A stretch of DNA of 44,290 bases, taken from assembly GCA_018066865.1 (NCBI GenBank), contig JAGPVT010000013.1, positions 1-44,290 of the forward strand. Reading direction: 5' to 3'. The notes under the pieces were generated by a model. The model did not search any database, had not been told where the DNA came from, and saw only the letters and a list, made by a program, of their open reading frames with translations. Both the position numbers and the translations under genes were made by a program. This DNA comes from Marinobacter sp. (GTDB taxonomy: Bacteria; Pseudomonadota; Gammaproteobacteria; Pseudomonadales; Oleiphilaceae). This document shows positions 8,422 to 17,304 of the stretch, piece by piece. Position 1 is the first letter of the stretch. Every line of letters begins with the position of its first letter.

Positions 8422-9606
8422 ATGTCAGATGCGCTTATTGTTTCTACTGCACGTACCGGTCTTGGAAAATCCTACCGGGGCGCTTTGAACGCCACGCACA
8501 GCGTGGATCTTGCCGGGCATGTTATTAAACACGCGGTTGCTCGTGCGGGTATTGATCCGGCGATTGTTGAAGATGTGATTCTTGGGGCAACGTTCCACGA
8601 GGGCGCTCAGGGCAAGAACATGGCTCGTTTGGCGGCCATTCGTGCGGGTTTGCCGGTGACCACCGCCGGGCTGTCGATCAACCGTTTTTGCAGTTCGGGT
8701 TTGCAGTCGATCGCTATCGCGGCGCAGCGGGTGGTTTCCGAGAAGGTGTCGGCGATGGTGGCCGGTGGCGTTGAGTCTATTTCTCTGGTTCAGAACGATA
8801 AGCTCAACAGTTTTCATGCGACCAATGAGTGGTTGATGAAGAACAAGCCTGAGTTGTACATGTCGATGATTGAAACGGCGGATATCGTCGCCCAACGCTA
8901 TAACGTGAGCCGTGAGTCTCAGGACGAATACGCTCTGATCTCTCAGCAGCGCACTGCGGCCGCGCAGGAAGCGGGCAGGTTTGATGATGAGATTGTGCCT
9001 TTTGACGCGACCATGCTGGTGAAGGACAAGGAAACGGGTGAAGTCAGCAAGAAAGACGTCACTCTCACACGTGATGAGTGCAATCGTCCGAACACGACGC
9101 TTGAGGGTTTGCAGAGCCTGAACGCAGTGCGCGGTGAGGGCAATTTTGTCACGGCGGGTAATGCCAGTCAGTTGTCTGACGGTGCGTCTGTTTGCACGGT
9201 GATGAACAGCACCTATGCCGAGAAGCACAACATTGAGCCCATGGGCATTTTCCGTGGTTTTGCTGTAGCTGGCTGTGAGCCGGATGAGATGGGTATTGGC
9301 CCGGTGTTTGCCATTCCGCGCCTGTTGGAGCGCAATGGTCTGACCATGGATGACATTGATCTGTGGGAACTGAACGAAGCCTTTGCCTCGCAAGTGGTTT
9401 ACTGCCGTGATCGCCTGGGCATTCCCATGGAAAAACTCAACGTAAACGGCGGCTCCATTTCTATCGGTCACCCTTACGGCGTAACCGGTTCCCGCCTTGC
9501 AGGTCATGCCCTGATTGAAGGTAAACGCCGCGGCGCCAAGTACGTTGTCGTCACCATGTGCATTGGCGGAGGCCAAGGCGCAGCCGGACTGTTTGAAGTT
9601 GTATAA
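8422..9606 (+). CDS. acetyl-CoA C-acyltransferase (thiolase), PimB/FadA type
   Basis: A 394-residue thiolase catalysing thiolytic cleavage of a 3-ketoacyl-CoA to acetyl-CoA and a shortened acyl-CoA. The nucleophilic cysteine is at residue 90 ([10 protein letters not shown]), the catalytic histidine at about 350 ([12 protein letters not shown]), and the second cysteine at about 380 ([11 protein letters not shown]). All three are intact. An upstream in-frame ATG at 8362 would add 20 residues with no thiolase similarity. The ATG at 8422 follows a GAGG site and starts with the family's [16 protein letters not shown], so I chose it. The gene follows the hydratase/dehydrogenase fusion on the same strand, but a hairpin repeat lies on each side, so it may be expressed partly on its own. 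Degradative rather than biosynthetic thiolase is inferred from context. Confidence 0.93.
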   Translation: MSDALIVSTARTGLGKSYRGALNATHSVDLAGHVIKHAVARAGIDPAIVEDVILGATFHEGAQGKNMARLAAIRAGLPVTTAGLSINRFCSSGLQSIAIAAQRVVSEKVSAMVAGGVESISLVQNDKLNSFHATNEWLMKNKPELYMSMIETADIVAQRYNVSRESQDEYALISQQRTAAAQEAGRFDDEIVPFDATMLVKDKETGEVSKKDVTLTRDECNRPNTTLEGLQSLNAVRGEGNFVTAGNASQLSDGASVCTVMNSTYAEKHNIEPMGIFRGFAVAGCEPDEMGIGPVFAIPRLLERNGLTMDDIDLWELNEAFASQVVYCRDRLGIPMEKLNVNGGSISIGHPYGVTGSRLAGHALIEGKRRGAKYVVVTMCIGGGQGAAGLFEVV

Positions 9607-9672
9607 CCTGTGAAAACGATTAGCGGCAGGAAAGGTAGAACGAACTGAGGCGTCCAATCGGCCACGGGGTGG

Positions 9673-9739
9673 GGAGCCTTTTCTGCCGGAAAAAAATGTC
9701 TGAGCGCAGCGAGTTGTTTTTTCCAGAAGAAAAGGCTCC
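9673..9739. repeat. palindromic hairpin repeat, copy 2 (after the thiolase gene, inverted relative to copy 1)
   Basis: The core (CTGCCGG, A-tract, ATGTCTGAGCG, then GTTG, T-tract, CCAGAAGAAAAG) matches the reverse complement of copy 1 except for one base at the tip. The outer arms differ from copy 1 (GGAGCCTTTTCT with AGAAAAGGCTCC) yet remain perfectly complementary to each other. It starts about 65 nt after the thiolase stop. An upstream in-frame start for the alcohol dehydrogenase would have to read through this repeat, which argues against that start. Confidence 0.8.
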
Positions 9740-9809
9740 GCATCCCGGGGCCAGCCCCCTGTCTCAAACTAAGCCGATCCATGACAAACAAAAACGGGAA
9801 ACACCGACA

Positions 9810-10919
9810 ATGGACAGAAAAGCCAAAGCCGTAGTCTGCCGCGAATGGGGCCAACCCGTTCAGGTAGAGACCATCACCGTTGAAGGCCCCAAACGCGGTG
9901 AAATTACCCTCAAAATTGCCGCCTGCGGCGTATGCCACAGCGACCTCTCCGCCACCACTGGAAAAATCCCGTACCCGCCACCTTTGGTGCTCGGCCACGA
10001 AGCAGCCGGTGTGGTTATTGAAGTAGGCGAGGGCGTAACCGAATTCCAGGAAGGCGACCATGTAGTCAGCTCCTTCATCTCCATGTGTGGCAAGTGCCGC
10101 CAGTGCGTGCGTGGCCGCCCCGTGCTGTGCGAGAACGCGCGCAAGGCCATGTTTACGCTGCCCGATGGCACCGTGAGAACCAAAGATTCCAACGGCGCGC
10201 CCCTTAACGTATTCGGAGCCTGCGGTGTGATGGCGGAATACGCCACCATGCACGTGGATAACTGCGTAAAAGTCGACAAATCCGTGCCCATGCAGAATGC
10301 GGCGCTTGTGGGTTGTGCGGTAATGACCGGCGTCGGCGCCGTCTTCAATACCGCACAGCTGGAGCCGGGCTCCCGGGCGGCAGTCTTCGGGATTGGTGGG
10401 GTTGGTCTCAACGCAATCCAGGGCTGCGCGACGGCTGGTGCAGAGATGATCGTGGCCGTAGACAGCAATCCCGGGAAGCTGGAAATGGCGAAAGAGTTTG
10501 GTGCAACCCATACCATCAATATCAACGACGTAGAGGATGCAGCCAAGGCCGTTAAAAAGCTGACCGGCGGCGTGGACTACGCCTTTGAATGCGTTGGCGC
10601 AGGCGCTGTTATAGAGCAGGCCTATAAAAGTCTTGGCCGTGGCGGCACAGCCATTGTTGTAGGCGTCTCTGATCCGAAAGACAAAACCTCAATAACCACA
10701 CTGACTTTGCCAGCAGACGAACGCACTTTGAAAGGAAGCTGGTTGGGTTCGGCCCGCCCGCAATATGATTTCCCGCGCATCATCGGGCTGTACAAAGCCG
10801 GAAAGCTGAAGCTGGATGAACTGATTACACGCACCTACCCCATTGAAGAAGCTGCCCAGGCTTTTGATGACATGGTGGCGGGCAAGAATGCCCGCGGCGT
10901 GATTGTGATGGAGCCCTGA
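9810..10919 (+). CDS. zinc-dependent alcohol dehydrogenase (MDR family)
   Basis: A 369-residue medium-chain dehydrogenase/reductase expected to interconvert an alcohol and an aldehyde or ketone with NAD(P). The catalytic zinc ligands C42 (GVCHSD), H63/E64 (GHEAAG) and C169 are present, as are the structural zinc cysteines C93, C96, C99 and C107 (CGKCRQCVRGRPVLC). The nucleotide-binding GIGGVG lies at about 194-199. The layout resembles class III/NDMA-type alcohol dehydrogenases. The frame is open further upstream, but that part crosses the hairpin repeat, so I start at 9810, whose ribosome site (GGGAA) is poor. The nitronate-monooxygenase-family gene begins 1 nt after the stop, so the two are probably co-transcribed. 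The substrate cannot be read from the sequence. Confidence 0.9.
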   Translation: MDRKAKAVVCREWGQPVQVETITVEGPKRGEITLKIAACGVCHSDLSATTGKIPYPPPLVLGHEAAGVVIEVGEGVTEFQEGDHVVSSFISMCGKCRQCVRGRPVLCENARKAMFTLPDGTVRTKDSNGAPLNVFGACGVMAEYATMHVDNCVKVDKSVPMQNAALVGCAVMTGVGAVFNTAQLEPGSRAAVFGIGGVGLNAIQGCATAGAEMIVAVDSNPGKLEMAKEFGATHTININDVEDAAKAVKKLTGGVDYAFECVGAGAVIEQAYKSLGRGGTAIVVGVSDPKDKTSITTLTLPADERTLKGSWLGSARPQYDFPRIIGLYKAGKLKLDELITRTYPIEEAAQAFDDMVAGKNARGVIVMEP

Positions 10920-10920
10920 T

Positions 10921-11898
10921 ATGAAAACGAGAATTACCGAGATGTTTGGCATCCGCCACCCGATCATTCAAGGGGGCATGCACCATGTTGGCTATGCCGA
11001 ACTGGCATCCGCCGTCTCCAATGCTGGCGGTTTGGGTATCATTACCGGCCTCACCCAGCCCACGCCTGAGGATCTTGCGCGGGAGATTGCTCGCTGCCAT
11101 AAGATGACCGACAAACCTTTTGGCGTGAACCTCACCTTCCTGCCTTCGTTCAATGCACCGCCTTATCCCGAGTATATTGATGCGATTGTTGAAGGTGGAG
11201 TAAAGGCCGTTGAAACGGCGGGCCGCAGCCCGGAAAAGTATATGCCTCAGCTCAAGGCTGCGGGCATCAAGGTGATTCACAAATGCACCTCTGTACGCCA
11301 CGCCCTGAAAGCGGAAAGGATTGGTTGTGATGCGGTCAGTGTTGATGGCTTCGAGTGTGGTGGTCACCCGGGTGAAGACGACATACCAAACTTCATCCTG
11401 CTCCCTCGGGCGGCTGAAGAGTTGAAGATTCCGTTTGTTGCCTCTGGCGGCATGGCTGATGGCCGCAGCCTGGTGGCCGCCATGGCCCTGGGTGCTGAAG
11501 GCATGAACATGGGCACCCGCTTCCTGGCTACCAAAGATGCCCCCATTCATGACCACGTCAAGCAGGCGATCGTGGAGGCGGATGAGCTACAGACTCGTTT
11601 GATCATGCGCAACCTGCGAAACACGGAGCGTGTTCTGAAGAACGCGGCGGTTGACGAAATTATTCGTATCGAAAAAGAGAAGGGCGAATCACAAACCATC
11701 GATGATATTCGCCATCTGGTCACCGGAGCCAAGGGCCGTCTTGTGCTGCAGGAAGGCAAAATGGACGAAGCCGCCTGGAGCTGCGGCATGGTGGCGGGGC
11801 TGATTCATGATATCCCCACCTGCGATGAGCTGATCCAGCGCATCATGGCGGAGGCCGAGTCGATTGTGCTCCAGCGCCTGACGGGTTTTCTGGATTAG
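10921..11898 (+). CDS. NAD(P)H-dependent flavin oxidoreductase / nitronate monooxygenase family
   Basis: A 325-residue FMN-binding TIM-barrel protein of the 2-nitropropane dioxygenase family. Features seen: the N-terminal IRHPIIQGGMHHVGYAELASAV, the phosphate-binding glycine-rich loops (VASGGMADG near residue 175 and LGAEGMNMGTRF near 195), and the GGHPGEDD motif around residue 145, where nitronate monooxygenases have their catalytic histidine. Many members annotated this way are NADH:quinone reductases or have unknown substrates, so the reaction is uncertain. The start lies 1 nt after the alcohol dehydrogenase stop, showing translational coupling. A clear terminator follows 10 nt after the stop codon. 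Why it sits beside dicarboxylate beta-oxidation genes is not evident. Confidence 0.88.
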   Translation: MKTRITEMFGIRHPIIQGGMHHVGYAELASAVSNAGGLGIITGLTQPTPEDLAREIARCHKMTDKPFGVNLTFLPSFNAPPYPEYIDAIVEGGVKAVETAGRSPEKYMPQLKAAGIKVIHKCTSVRHALKAERIGCDAVSVDGFECGGHPGEDDIPNFILLPRAAEELKIPFVASGGMADGRSLVAAMALGAEGMNMGTRFLATKDAPIHDHVKQAIVEADELQTRLIMRNLRNTERVLKNAAVDEIIRIEKEKGESQTIDDIRHLVTGAKGRLVLQEGKMDEAAWSCGMVAGLIHDIPTCDELIQRIMAEAESIVLQRLTGFLD

Positions 11899-11908
11899 CC
11901 ACAAACCA

Positions 11909-11940
11909 TACAAAAAGCCAGCAGACGCTGGCTTTTTGTA
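11909..11940. terminator. bidirectional terminator between the nitronate-monooxygenase-family and PEP-CTERM genes
   Basis: Perfect 14-bp arms TACAAAAAGCCAGC (11909-11922) and GCTGGCTTTTTGTA (11927-11940) around a 4-nt loop. There is a T-tract on the plus side and, by symmetry, on the minus side. It separates two convergent genes and can serve both. Confidence 0.92.
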
Positions 11941-11952
11941 CCGGAGATTGTG

Positions 11953-12558
11953 TCAGGCTTTCTGACGACGGCGCGCGGCACCCAGTCCGGCAAGACCAAG
12001 GCCCAGCAGAGCCAGCGTACCCGGCTCGGGAACGGCGACTACGGAAACGTTATCGAGCACGATGCCAATATTGTCTCTGCCGCTGTGGTTAAAGCTAATG
12101 AAACCGTTGATATTCGCTGCGACCGTAAAGGTGCGGATAACGGTCTGCCATGGATCGTTGGCAGACAACGTGAAGCTTTCATTAACCAGACCGGCCAGAG
12201 TAACGATCATGGAATCGTCAGCACTGCCACGCTGGTTGCCAGAGATATCAAACATCAATGAATAAATGCCGGCAGACAGGGCAATAGAGCTGCTGTTCAG
12301 GGTTCCTGCGCTCCTTGTTGATCCGTCCAGATCAACGCACTTGCCGGTTCCGCCTACGCAGTCGATGCTGTAGTCACCACTATCAATCAGGTCAACCGTG
12401 CCCGTAGCAACGGTCCAGTTAGCGAAGCTATTGTAGTTGAGGGTAGACGTTCCAGCGCTACCTTCAGCGTCGAAGTTGTCCTGGAAAATGACGCCAGCCT
12501 GGGCTCCGGTGCTGATTGCAGCGGCGAGGGCGAATGAACTCAACATTTTCAGTTTCAT
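11953..12558 (-). CDS. PEP-CTERM sorting-domain protein
   Basis: A 201-residue exported protein. Residues 1-21 form a signal peptide (MKLKMLSSFALAAAISTGAQA). The middle is a beta-rich domain ending in LDNVSVVAV, similar in style to jelly-roll or DUF642-like domains, with two cysteines (SIDCVGGTGKCVD). The C-terminus carries a textbook PEP-CTERM signal: VPEPGTLALLGLGLAGLG from about 176, then ARRRQ. Such proteins are sorted at the membrane by an exosortase and are associated with exopolysaccharide; the exosortase is not in the window. AGGAAG precedes the start, and a -24/-12 promoter lies about 50 nt upstream. It ends at the shared bidirectional terminator. The molecular function of the middle domain is unknown. 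Confidence 0.92.
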   Translation of the reverse strand: MKLKMLSSFALAAAISTGAQAGVIFQDNFDAEGSAGTSTLNYNSFANWTVATGTVDLIDSGDYSIDCVGGTGKCVDLDGSTRSAGTLNSSSIALSAGIYSLMFDISGNQRGSADDSMIVTLAGLVNESFTLSANDPWQTVIRTFTVAANINGFISFNHSGRDNIGIVLDNVSVVAVPEPGTLALLGLGLAGLGAARRRQKA

Positions 12559-12605
12559 GAAATGACTTCCTGTGACAGTTTTCGATGTACTCGTTAATTA
12601 ACATA

Positions 12606-12621
12606 GGCAATCGTCGCGCCA
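12606..12621 (-). promoter_or_regulatory. sigma-54 type -24/-12 promoter for the PEP-CTERM gene
   Basis: On the minus strand it reads TGGCGCGACGATTGCC, with invariant GG and GC separated by ten bases and only small departures from TGGCACG-N4-TTGCW. The expected start point near 12595 gives a leader of about 35 nt before the ATG at 12558. PEP-CTERM genes are known in other bacteria to be controlled by sigma-54 with the PrsK/PrsR pair, which supports the call. The activator gene is not in this window. Confidence 0.7.
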
Positions 12622-12848
12622 TTATCTCAACTCATTGTTTTTGCTTGTCGTTTATTTTCTTTGATTTTAAGAATGTAATTTTTTCCGACATATCCGGGAA
12701 ACCCCTTGCTCACAGACACAGACCAATCCCTCTCACGGCCGTTTTATCGTTATCCAGCCCTGATCCATGGCCCGTGGGGCGCCAATTAGTCATTTCATGA
12801 GTCAATTCACCGTCACTCGGGCCTTATACTCAACCACGTCGGTCATCT

Positions 12849-13997
12849 TCAGTCGCTATGACTCCAATCCAAAACAGCCCCATACACGGCGGTTTGCGGG
12901 AGAAACTCTTGTTCCAGTCTTCCGCGTGGCAAATTCAGTATGTGGTTGAAAAGCTGCATTTCAGCTGATGTAAGTCCAGTCTCGGGTATTTGCTCGGATC
13001 GCTGTGGTTCCGGAATCGCTCTTCCATCCGAAAAAGCCTCAAAAGTCTTTTGGTTCATTAACAAGGGCTGTACGTCAGCCAGATATTGCCTTGCCCGAGC
13101 CAGCATTGCTAAACCCCAGGTGTCGATGTCTCCCCAGTAAGCAACCCTTTTTTCCTTCAGCCAGGCAGCTTGCATCCAGGTTAAATTCAAACCCGCACCC
13201 AGTATGGCTGTGGTGTTCTCAAGATCCGGTAGTTGATGCAGGCAACGCTCGTTTTCAACGATCAGAACAGCGGTTCCGGGCAGGGCTTTATACCTCAGCT
13301 CTTGTGCCCTGACCCTGAGTTGTGAAAAGGGAAGCAAGCTACCATCAAGATCGGCAACCAACAGCCAATGGTTCCCCTCATCTTCGGCTCCAAGGAAGGC
13401 TTCCAGGCCTTGCTCGCTGGCCTGGCCATCAAAGAGGATATCCAGCATCTGAATGATTAACTGGCGGTTGCGCTCAAAAAATTTGCTATCGATCCCGGCC
13501 ATGGACAAAGCCCGCAGAGGCCGACCCTCGGCGCAGCCCGGAGCCAGACATGTGGCCAGTCTGGCAGATTGAATCACTTGGGTTTCTGGACGGTCGAACA
13601 CCAGGCGGCGTTTGCGAATCACCATGCGATGAAAGCGCTTGTCGATTGCCGATACCAAGCGATTCAGAGACTGATACTCGCTGCGCACCTCGGCGTTATT
13701 CGCTGCCGCAACCCACTCGCTGGGTGAGTGCAAAACCCAGCTGGCAGGGACTTCGACCTCTTCACTTGCACTGCGAAAGCGCTGGGGCTGCCACACCACT
13801 TTCCCCACGGTCACGCTGCGCCAACGTTGCAGATGTTGCCGTACCTTGTTGAGGTCTTCTGCGATTCCCCGCCCGGTCGGCTTGCCAATCGAAATCCGAA
13901 GTGGCCAGCTATCCGCGCTGAACAGGCGTTGCTCGCGCAGGTCGGCGTTTTGCCATTGCCGGGCAAGCTTTGTGCCCAACTCAGCTGGGGATTTCAT
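12849..13997 (-). CDS. jetD: Wadjet system JetD, TOPRIM nuclease subunit (DUF3322-DUF2220)
   Basis: The nuclease subunit of a type I Wadjet anti-plasmid system (also called MksG or EptD). It is 382 residues. The N-terminal half is the DUF3322 DNA-binding arm, ending with the conserved AGIDSKFFERNRQLI at 167-181. The C-terminal half is a TOPRIM domain (DUF2220) with VLIVENE (E248/E250) and the acidic pair D290/D292 in WGDIDTWGLAML, both intact. In the known system JetD cleaves small circular DNA after loop extrusion by JetABC. Its start codon lies inside the last codons of jetC (17-nt overlap), so it is translationally coupled as the last gene of the operon. Confidence 0.93.
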   Translation of the reverse strand: MKSPAELGTKLARQWQNADLREQRLFSADSWPLRISIGKPTGRGIAEDLNKVRQHLQRWRSVTVGKVVWQPQRFRSASEEVEVPASWVLHSPSEWVAAANNAEVRSEYQSLNRLVSAIDKRFHRMVIRKRRLVFDRPETQVIQSARLATCLAPGCAEGRPLRALSMAGIDSKFFERNRQLIIQMLDILFDGQASEQGLEAFLGAEDEGNHWLLVADLDGSLLPFSQLRVRAQELRYKALPGTAVLIVENERCLHQLPDLENTTAILGAGLNLTWMQAAWLKEKRVAYWGDIDTWGLAMLARARQYLADVQPLLMNQKTFEAFSDGRAIPEPQRSEQIPETGLTSAEMQLFNHILNLPRGRLEQEFLPQTAVYGAVLDWSHSD

Positions 13998-16900
13998 CGG
14001 GCTTCCGGGTCATCTTTTCTGCCACGCTCTCTAACTCTTCCCAGCTTAGCGAGGTGAGGGTTGCTTGCATGTCTTTGCGGTGCACCAATATGGCTGAGCG
14101 GGTGTGGGCTCTCAGCAGTCGCATTTCTTTGTTGGGTGTGACAAACAGTGGGTGTAGGCCAAATTCGTTGAGTGCCGAGATGATCCGGCCAGCCACGGCG
14201 TGCGAGCTTTTTGAGAAGGCTTCATCCAGAACGATGGTGCCAAATAAAGGGAGGGTGGCACCGTCCGGGCATAAGGCGTAACTCAATGACGCGGTCAGAA
14301 TGTAACTGGCGATGATTTCTTTCTCGCCACCGCTACCACCTTGAGAGCCGGTTCGGGTCTCGATAACCGTTGCGGTCTCGCGATCCAGCACCGAAACGGC
14401 AAACTGCAGACGGTAACGTGGATCCAGCAGGGCGCGGGCACCGACGGTTCGCTTGTTGTCGCTGGCATCCCGGAGTAACCCGACCATGTTTTCCAGGGCC
14501 AGAAAATGGCTCTCTCCCTGGTCATCTTTCAGCGCATTGGCCCGTAACTGGCGCTGGGCTTTTTCCAGGGTGCGCAGCGATTCATGGGTGACGCGCCTGG
14601 GTTCAAGTTTCAGGTAACGGCCAGGCTGAAAATCCACCCGCCTTAAGGTTTCATTGAGATCCGCAATGCGTTCTTCAATAACGGCCACTTCGTTCTGTAT
14701 GTGGGTAAGCAGCTGGGTGACGCCCTGGTCAGACGATTGGTTCAGGTAGCTGAGAAACCGTTCCAGCTTTTCCGGTAAGGCTTCCCCTCTGAGAACCCTC
14801 AGTCTCTCCAGATACTCCGGTATGTCCCGGATCTCACTGCCTGTCTCCGAGAGGGCGCCAGTGTCGATTATTTTGGCCTTTTCCATTAATTGCGTAAGAC
14901 TCAGTTCATATCCCTGTACCCGTTTGTTGAGGGTTTTGATCTGTTGATCCAGGCGCGAGCGTTCAGTGCGCTCCAGTTGCTCCAGCTTTTCACACTGGTC
15001 TGGCTCGGGCATGCTGAAGTGTTTGTCTGCCAGGGTTTGTTCGCTATCCGTCAGCCCCTCGCCGATGCGCTCCAGCGTCTCCGAGCAATGGGTGATCGCC
15101 GTAGTGCGCCTCTCCTCAAGAATGCCGCACCGGGTGCGCTCATCGGAAAGGTCCTGCTGCGTTTTTTCGAGTCTGTTATTGATCTGTTCGTATTCCCGAC
15201 GCGCCTTTTCAACATCCGAGTCCGGGGCCGTCAGCATGTCGAGACGCTGGCACAATTCTTTTAGCTCGGATTCCGCACTTGGCAAGTCAATGTCGTTGAA
15301 ACGGATACCAGAGAGTCTGGCGTTCAGCTCAAGTTTGATTTGGGTATCGCGCAAAGCGTTTTGTGCGGTGGTCAGGACTTGGCAGGCCTGGAGCGCATTG
15401 TGCCTGCTCTCGATGAACTCCTGATTGAGAGCTGACAGTCGATCCCGGTTGTCGAAACCGGTCATCCACCCCTTGTTCAACGACTGATTATCCCGCTTTT
15501 CGAAAAAGCCACGCTTGCCGGACATCAACCCTTGTACGGTCATGCCATGGGGCGTTTCGCGCAGGTCTTCCGGGGACGGCACACAGTGGCGGTCAATGCC
15601 GGCCAGCAATTGCTTCAACGCTTCGCGATGCGAGTGTTCTTTGAAGTTCAGTTTGCGGGTAAAGCCATCCTCCATAAATTGCGCCGGTGCCTGCGGTGTA
15701 TGTGCTTCCAGCAAGCGCACGTGAAGGCGGTTGTCGCGCTGGTTTATCCAGTTCAGTGCTGTTTTCATGGCGGCGGGCGGCACCAGCAGCCGTAGCCGGT
15801 GGCCCCCGACGGCACGTTCTATGGCACCGCGCCAGGCGTTTTGCTCGGGCCTCACTTCCACCAGTTCGGCTACGAAGGGCAGGCTTTGTTCCGGAAGGTT
15901 CAGGGCCGTCGCCAACTCACTGCGAAACTCCTGAAAACGACCGTCGATGTTGGAACCCGGGCGGGCCTTGATGCGCTGAATTTCGTTTTCGAGCTCGGTG
16001 ATGCTGTCTGTGTATTTGCTGTGCCTGATCCCGAGCTCCAGAACCTGCTTATCCTGATCTTCTTGTAGTGCAGTCAGTGTTTTTTTCTGTTCTTCGCACG
16101 CCTGCTGGTTGGCTGCCAATGCCTCGGACGTCAGAGTTTCTTTCAGCCCCAGCTTTTTTACCAGCGTGAGATAATCTCCGGCGTAGCGCTCGCGTTCCTG
16201 TACCCATCGCTTCTGCAGAACTATTTGATCTTTCAACTGCTCAATGCTTGCACCGCCGGCTTTCAGGTATATGTCCTTGAGTGTATCCGCCTGGCTTTTA
16301 AGTGCGGAGACCGTGCCCTCAAGTGACGTTATTGCAGCGCCGCTGGTAGCAATCCGGCTCTTTAACTCGTTGGTTTTGCCCGTCCAGAGTTGGTGCCCGG
16401 CCTGGGCAAACCAGACGGGTAGTATCTCAAGCAGTGTTTGCTGTTTGTTCAGTGTTTCGTGGGCAGCCTGGTGGCTCTTGTAGGTTTCTGCAATGGGCGT
16501 CAGTGACTGGTACTGGCGCCGGGCTGTTTCCAGCTCAGCGTGGATGGCTGCCAGGTCATCAAACTCACTGGCTACCTCGCCGGCACGTTCAAACGCGGAG
16601 CGGTCATCCAGTACCAGTTCCCGGAAAATCTCGTCGATGCTGTTGAGCTGTTTGAGCCCGGCTGCGCGGTTCAGCAGTGTGAAGGCGTTTTCGCCCACTT
16701 CAAAGAAGCGCCGGATCTGAGCCAGATAGGACTTTTTGCTATCGTGAATCTGAATTCCGCTGGTGTCTCTGCAATGCTGCTTGAGTTCCCGTGCCCCGCC
16801 TTCGTGGTGGATAGCCAGCCAATCGTCCAGCCCCTGGTCATCTCGCTCTGAAAATAGCCAAAGCCGCTTCAGATCACTGGCTGCAGAGCTGCTGCCGTCA

Positions 16901-17304
16901 ACCCAGAACAGGGCCCCGATCCGGACGGCTTTTTCGCCATTATGAAAACGGGCGGCGACGGCGGTAAGGGTTTTGCCGGGGCGCGCAATGTGGCTGTTGT
17001 CCCCCGAATTGTTACCCGCTCCGGAAGCACCGCGGATATAGGATATCAAGTCCCGGTCGCTTTCATGCCCACCCGTGGATGCAAGGTTGTAGCGCGGCTG
17101 CTGGGTAAGTAGGGTCATCAATGCATCCACCAGGGTGGTTTTGCCGCTCCCTGTGGGGCCTATGATGGCAGTGCCTTTGGGGTCGATGTCCGCGCAGTGG
17201 CGACCGCCAAACGGGCCCCAGTTGTAAAGATCCAGATGCGTCAGGATGAATGCGGAAGAGGGCATGACCTCAGTGGCGAACAAGTCATTCTGCGGCAATG
17301 TCAT
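13981..17304 (-). CDS. jetC: Wadjet system JetC, SMC-like ATPase
   Basis: The SMC/MksB-type motor of the Wadjet complex, thought to bind and extrude plasmid DNA using ATP. It is 1107 residues. The Walker A motif GPTGSGKT is at 49-56. The central region of about 300-900 is charged and coiled-coil-like, with a hinge-like insertion near 450-620. The C-terminal half of the ATPase has the signature SGGEKE at 991-996 and Walker B FGTIVLDEAF with D1027/E1028. All ATPase motifs are intact. The N-terminal layout (LTHLDLYNWGPFGGRH) and the DUF4194/DUF3375/DUF2220 neighbours distinguish it from SbcC, RecN or MukB. The start overlaps the jetB stop by four bases (ATGA), and the 3' end overlaps jetD. Confidence 0.94.
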   Translation of the reverse strand: MTLPQNDLFATEVMPSSAFILTHLDLYNWGPFGGRHCADIDPKGTAIIGPTGSGKTTLVDALMTLLTQQPRYNLASTGGHESDRDLISYIRGASGAGNNSGDNSHIARPGKTLTAVAARFHNGEKAVRIGALFWVDGSSSAASDLKRLWLFSERDDQGLDDWLAIHHEGGARELKQHCRDTSGIQIHDSKKSYLAQIRRFFEVGENAFTLLNRAAGLKQLNSIDEIFRELVLDDRSAFERAGEVASEFDDLAAIHAELETARRQYQSLTPIAETYKSHQAAHETLNKQQTLLEILPVWFAQAGHQLWTGKTNELKSRIATSGAAITSLEGTVSALKSQADTLKDIYLKAGGASIEQLKDQIVLQKRWVQERERYAGDYLTLVKKLGLKETLTSEALAANQQACEEQKKTLTALQEDQDKQVLELGIRHSKYTDSITELENEIQRIKARPGSNIDGRFQEFRSELATALNLPEQSLPFVAELVEVRPEQNAWRGAIERAVGGHRLRLLVPPAAMKTALNWINQRDNRLHVRLLEAHTPQAPAQFMEDGFTRKLNFKEHSHREALKQLLAGIDRHCVPSPEDLRETPHGMTVQGLMSGKRGFFEKRDNQSLNKGWMTGFDNRDRLSALNQEFIESRHNALQACQVLTTAQNALRDTQIKLELNARLSGIRFNDIDLPSAESELKELCQRLDMLTAPDSDVEKARREYEQINNRLEKTQQDLSDERTRCGILEERRTTAITHCSETLERIGEGLTDSEQTLADKHFSMPEPDQCEKLEQLERTERSRLDQQIKTLNKRVQGYELSLTQLMEKAKIIDTGALSETGSEIRDIPEYLERLRVLRGEALPEKLERFLSYLNQSSDQGVTQLLTHIQNEVAVIEERIADLNETLRRVDFQPGRYLKLEPRRVTHESLRTLEKAQRQLRANALKDDQGESHFLALENMVGLLRDASDNKRTVGARALLDPRYRLQFAVSVLDRETATVIETRTGSQGGSGGEKEIIASYILTASLSYALCPDGATLPLFGTIVLDEAFSKSSHAVAGRIISALNEFGLHPLFVTPNKEMRLLRAHTRSAILVHRKDMQATLTSLSWEELESVAEKMTRKPDEIPS

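Noticed and set aside
8425..9657. A 410-codon minus-strand open frame
   Set aside because: Antisense to the thiolase gene and running into the hairpin repeat; no family features, while the plus strand has all thiolase catalytic residues.
13981..17304. JetC as SbcC, RecN or MukB
   Set aside because: The presence of DUF3375, DUF4194 and DUF3322-DUF2220 partners in one coupled operon identifies the Wadjet/MksB branch.
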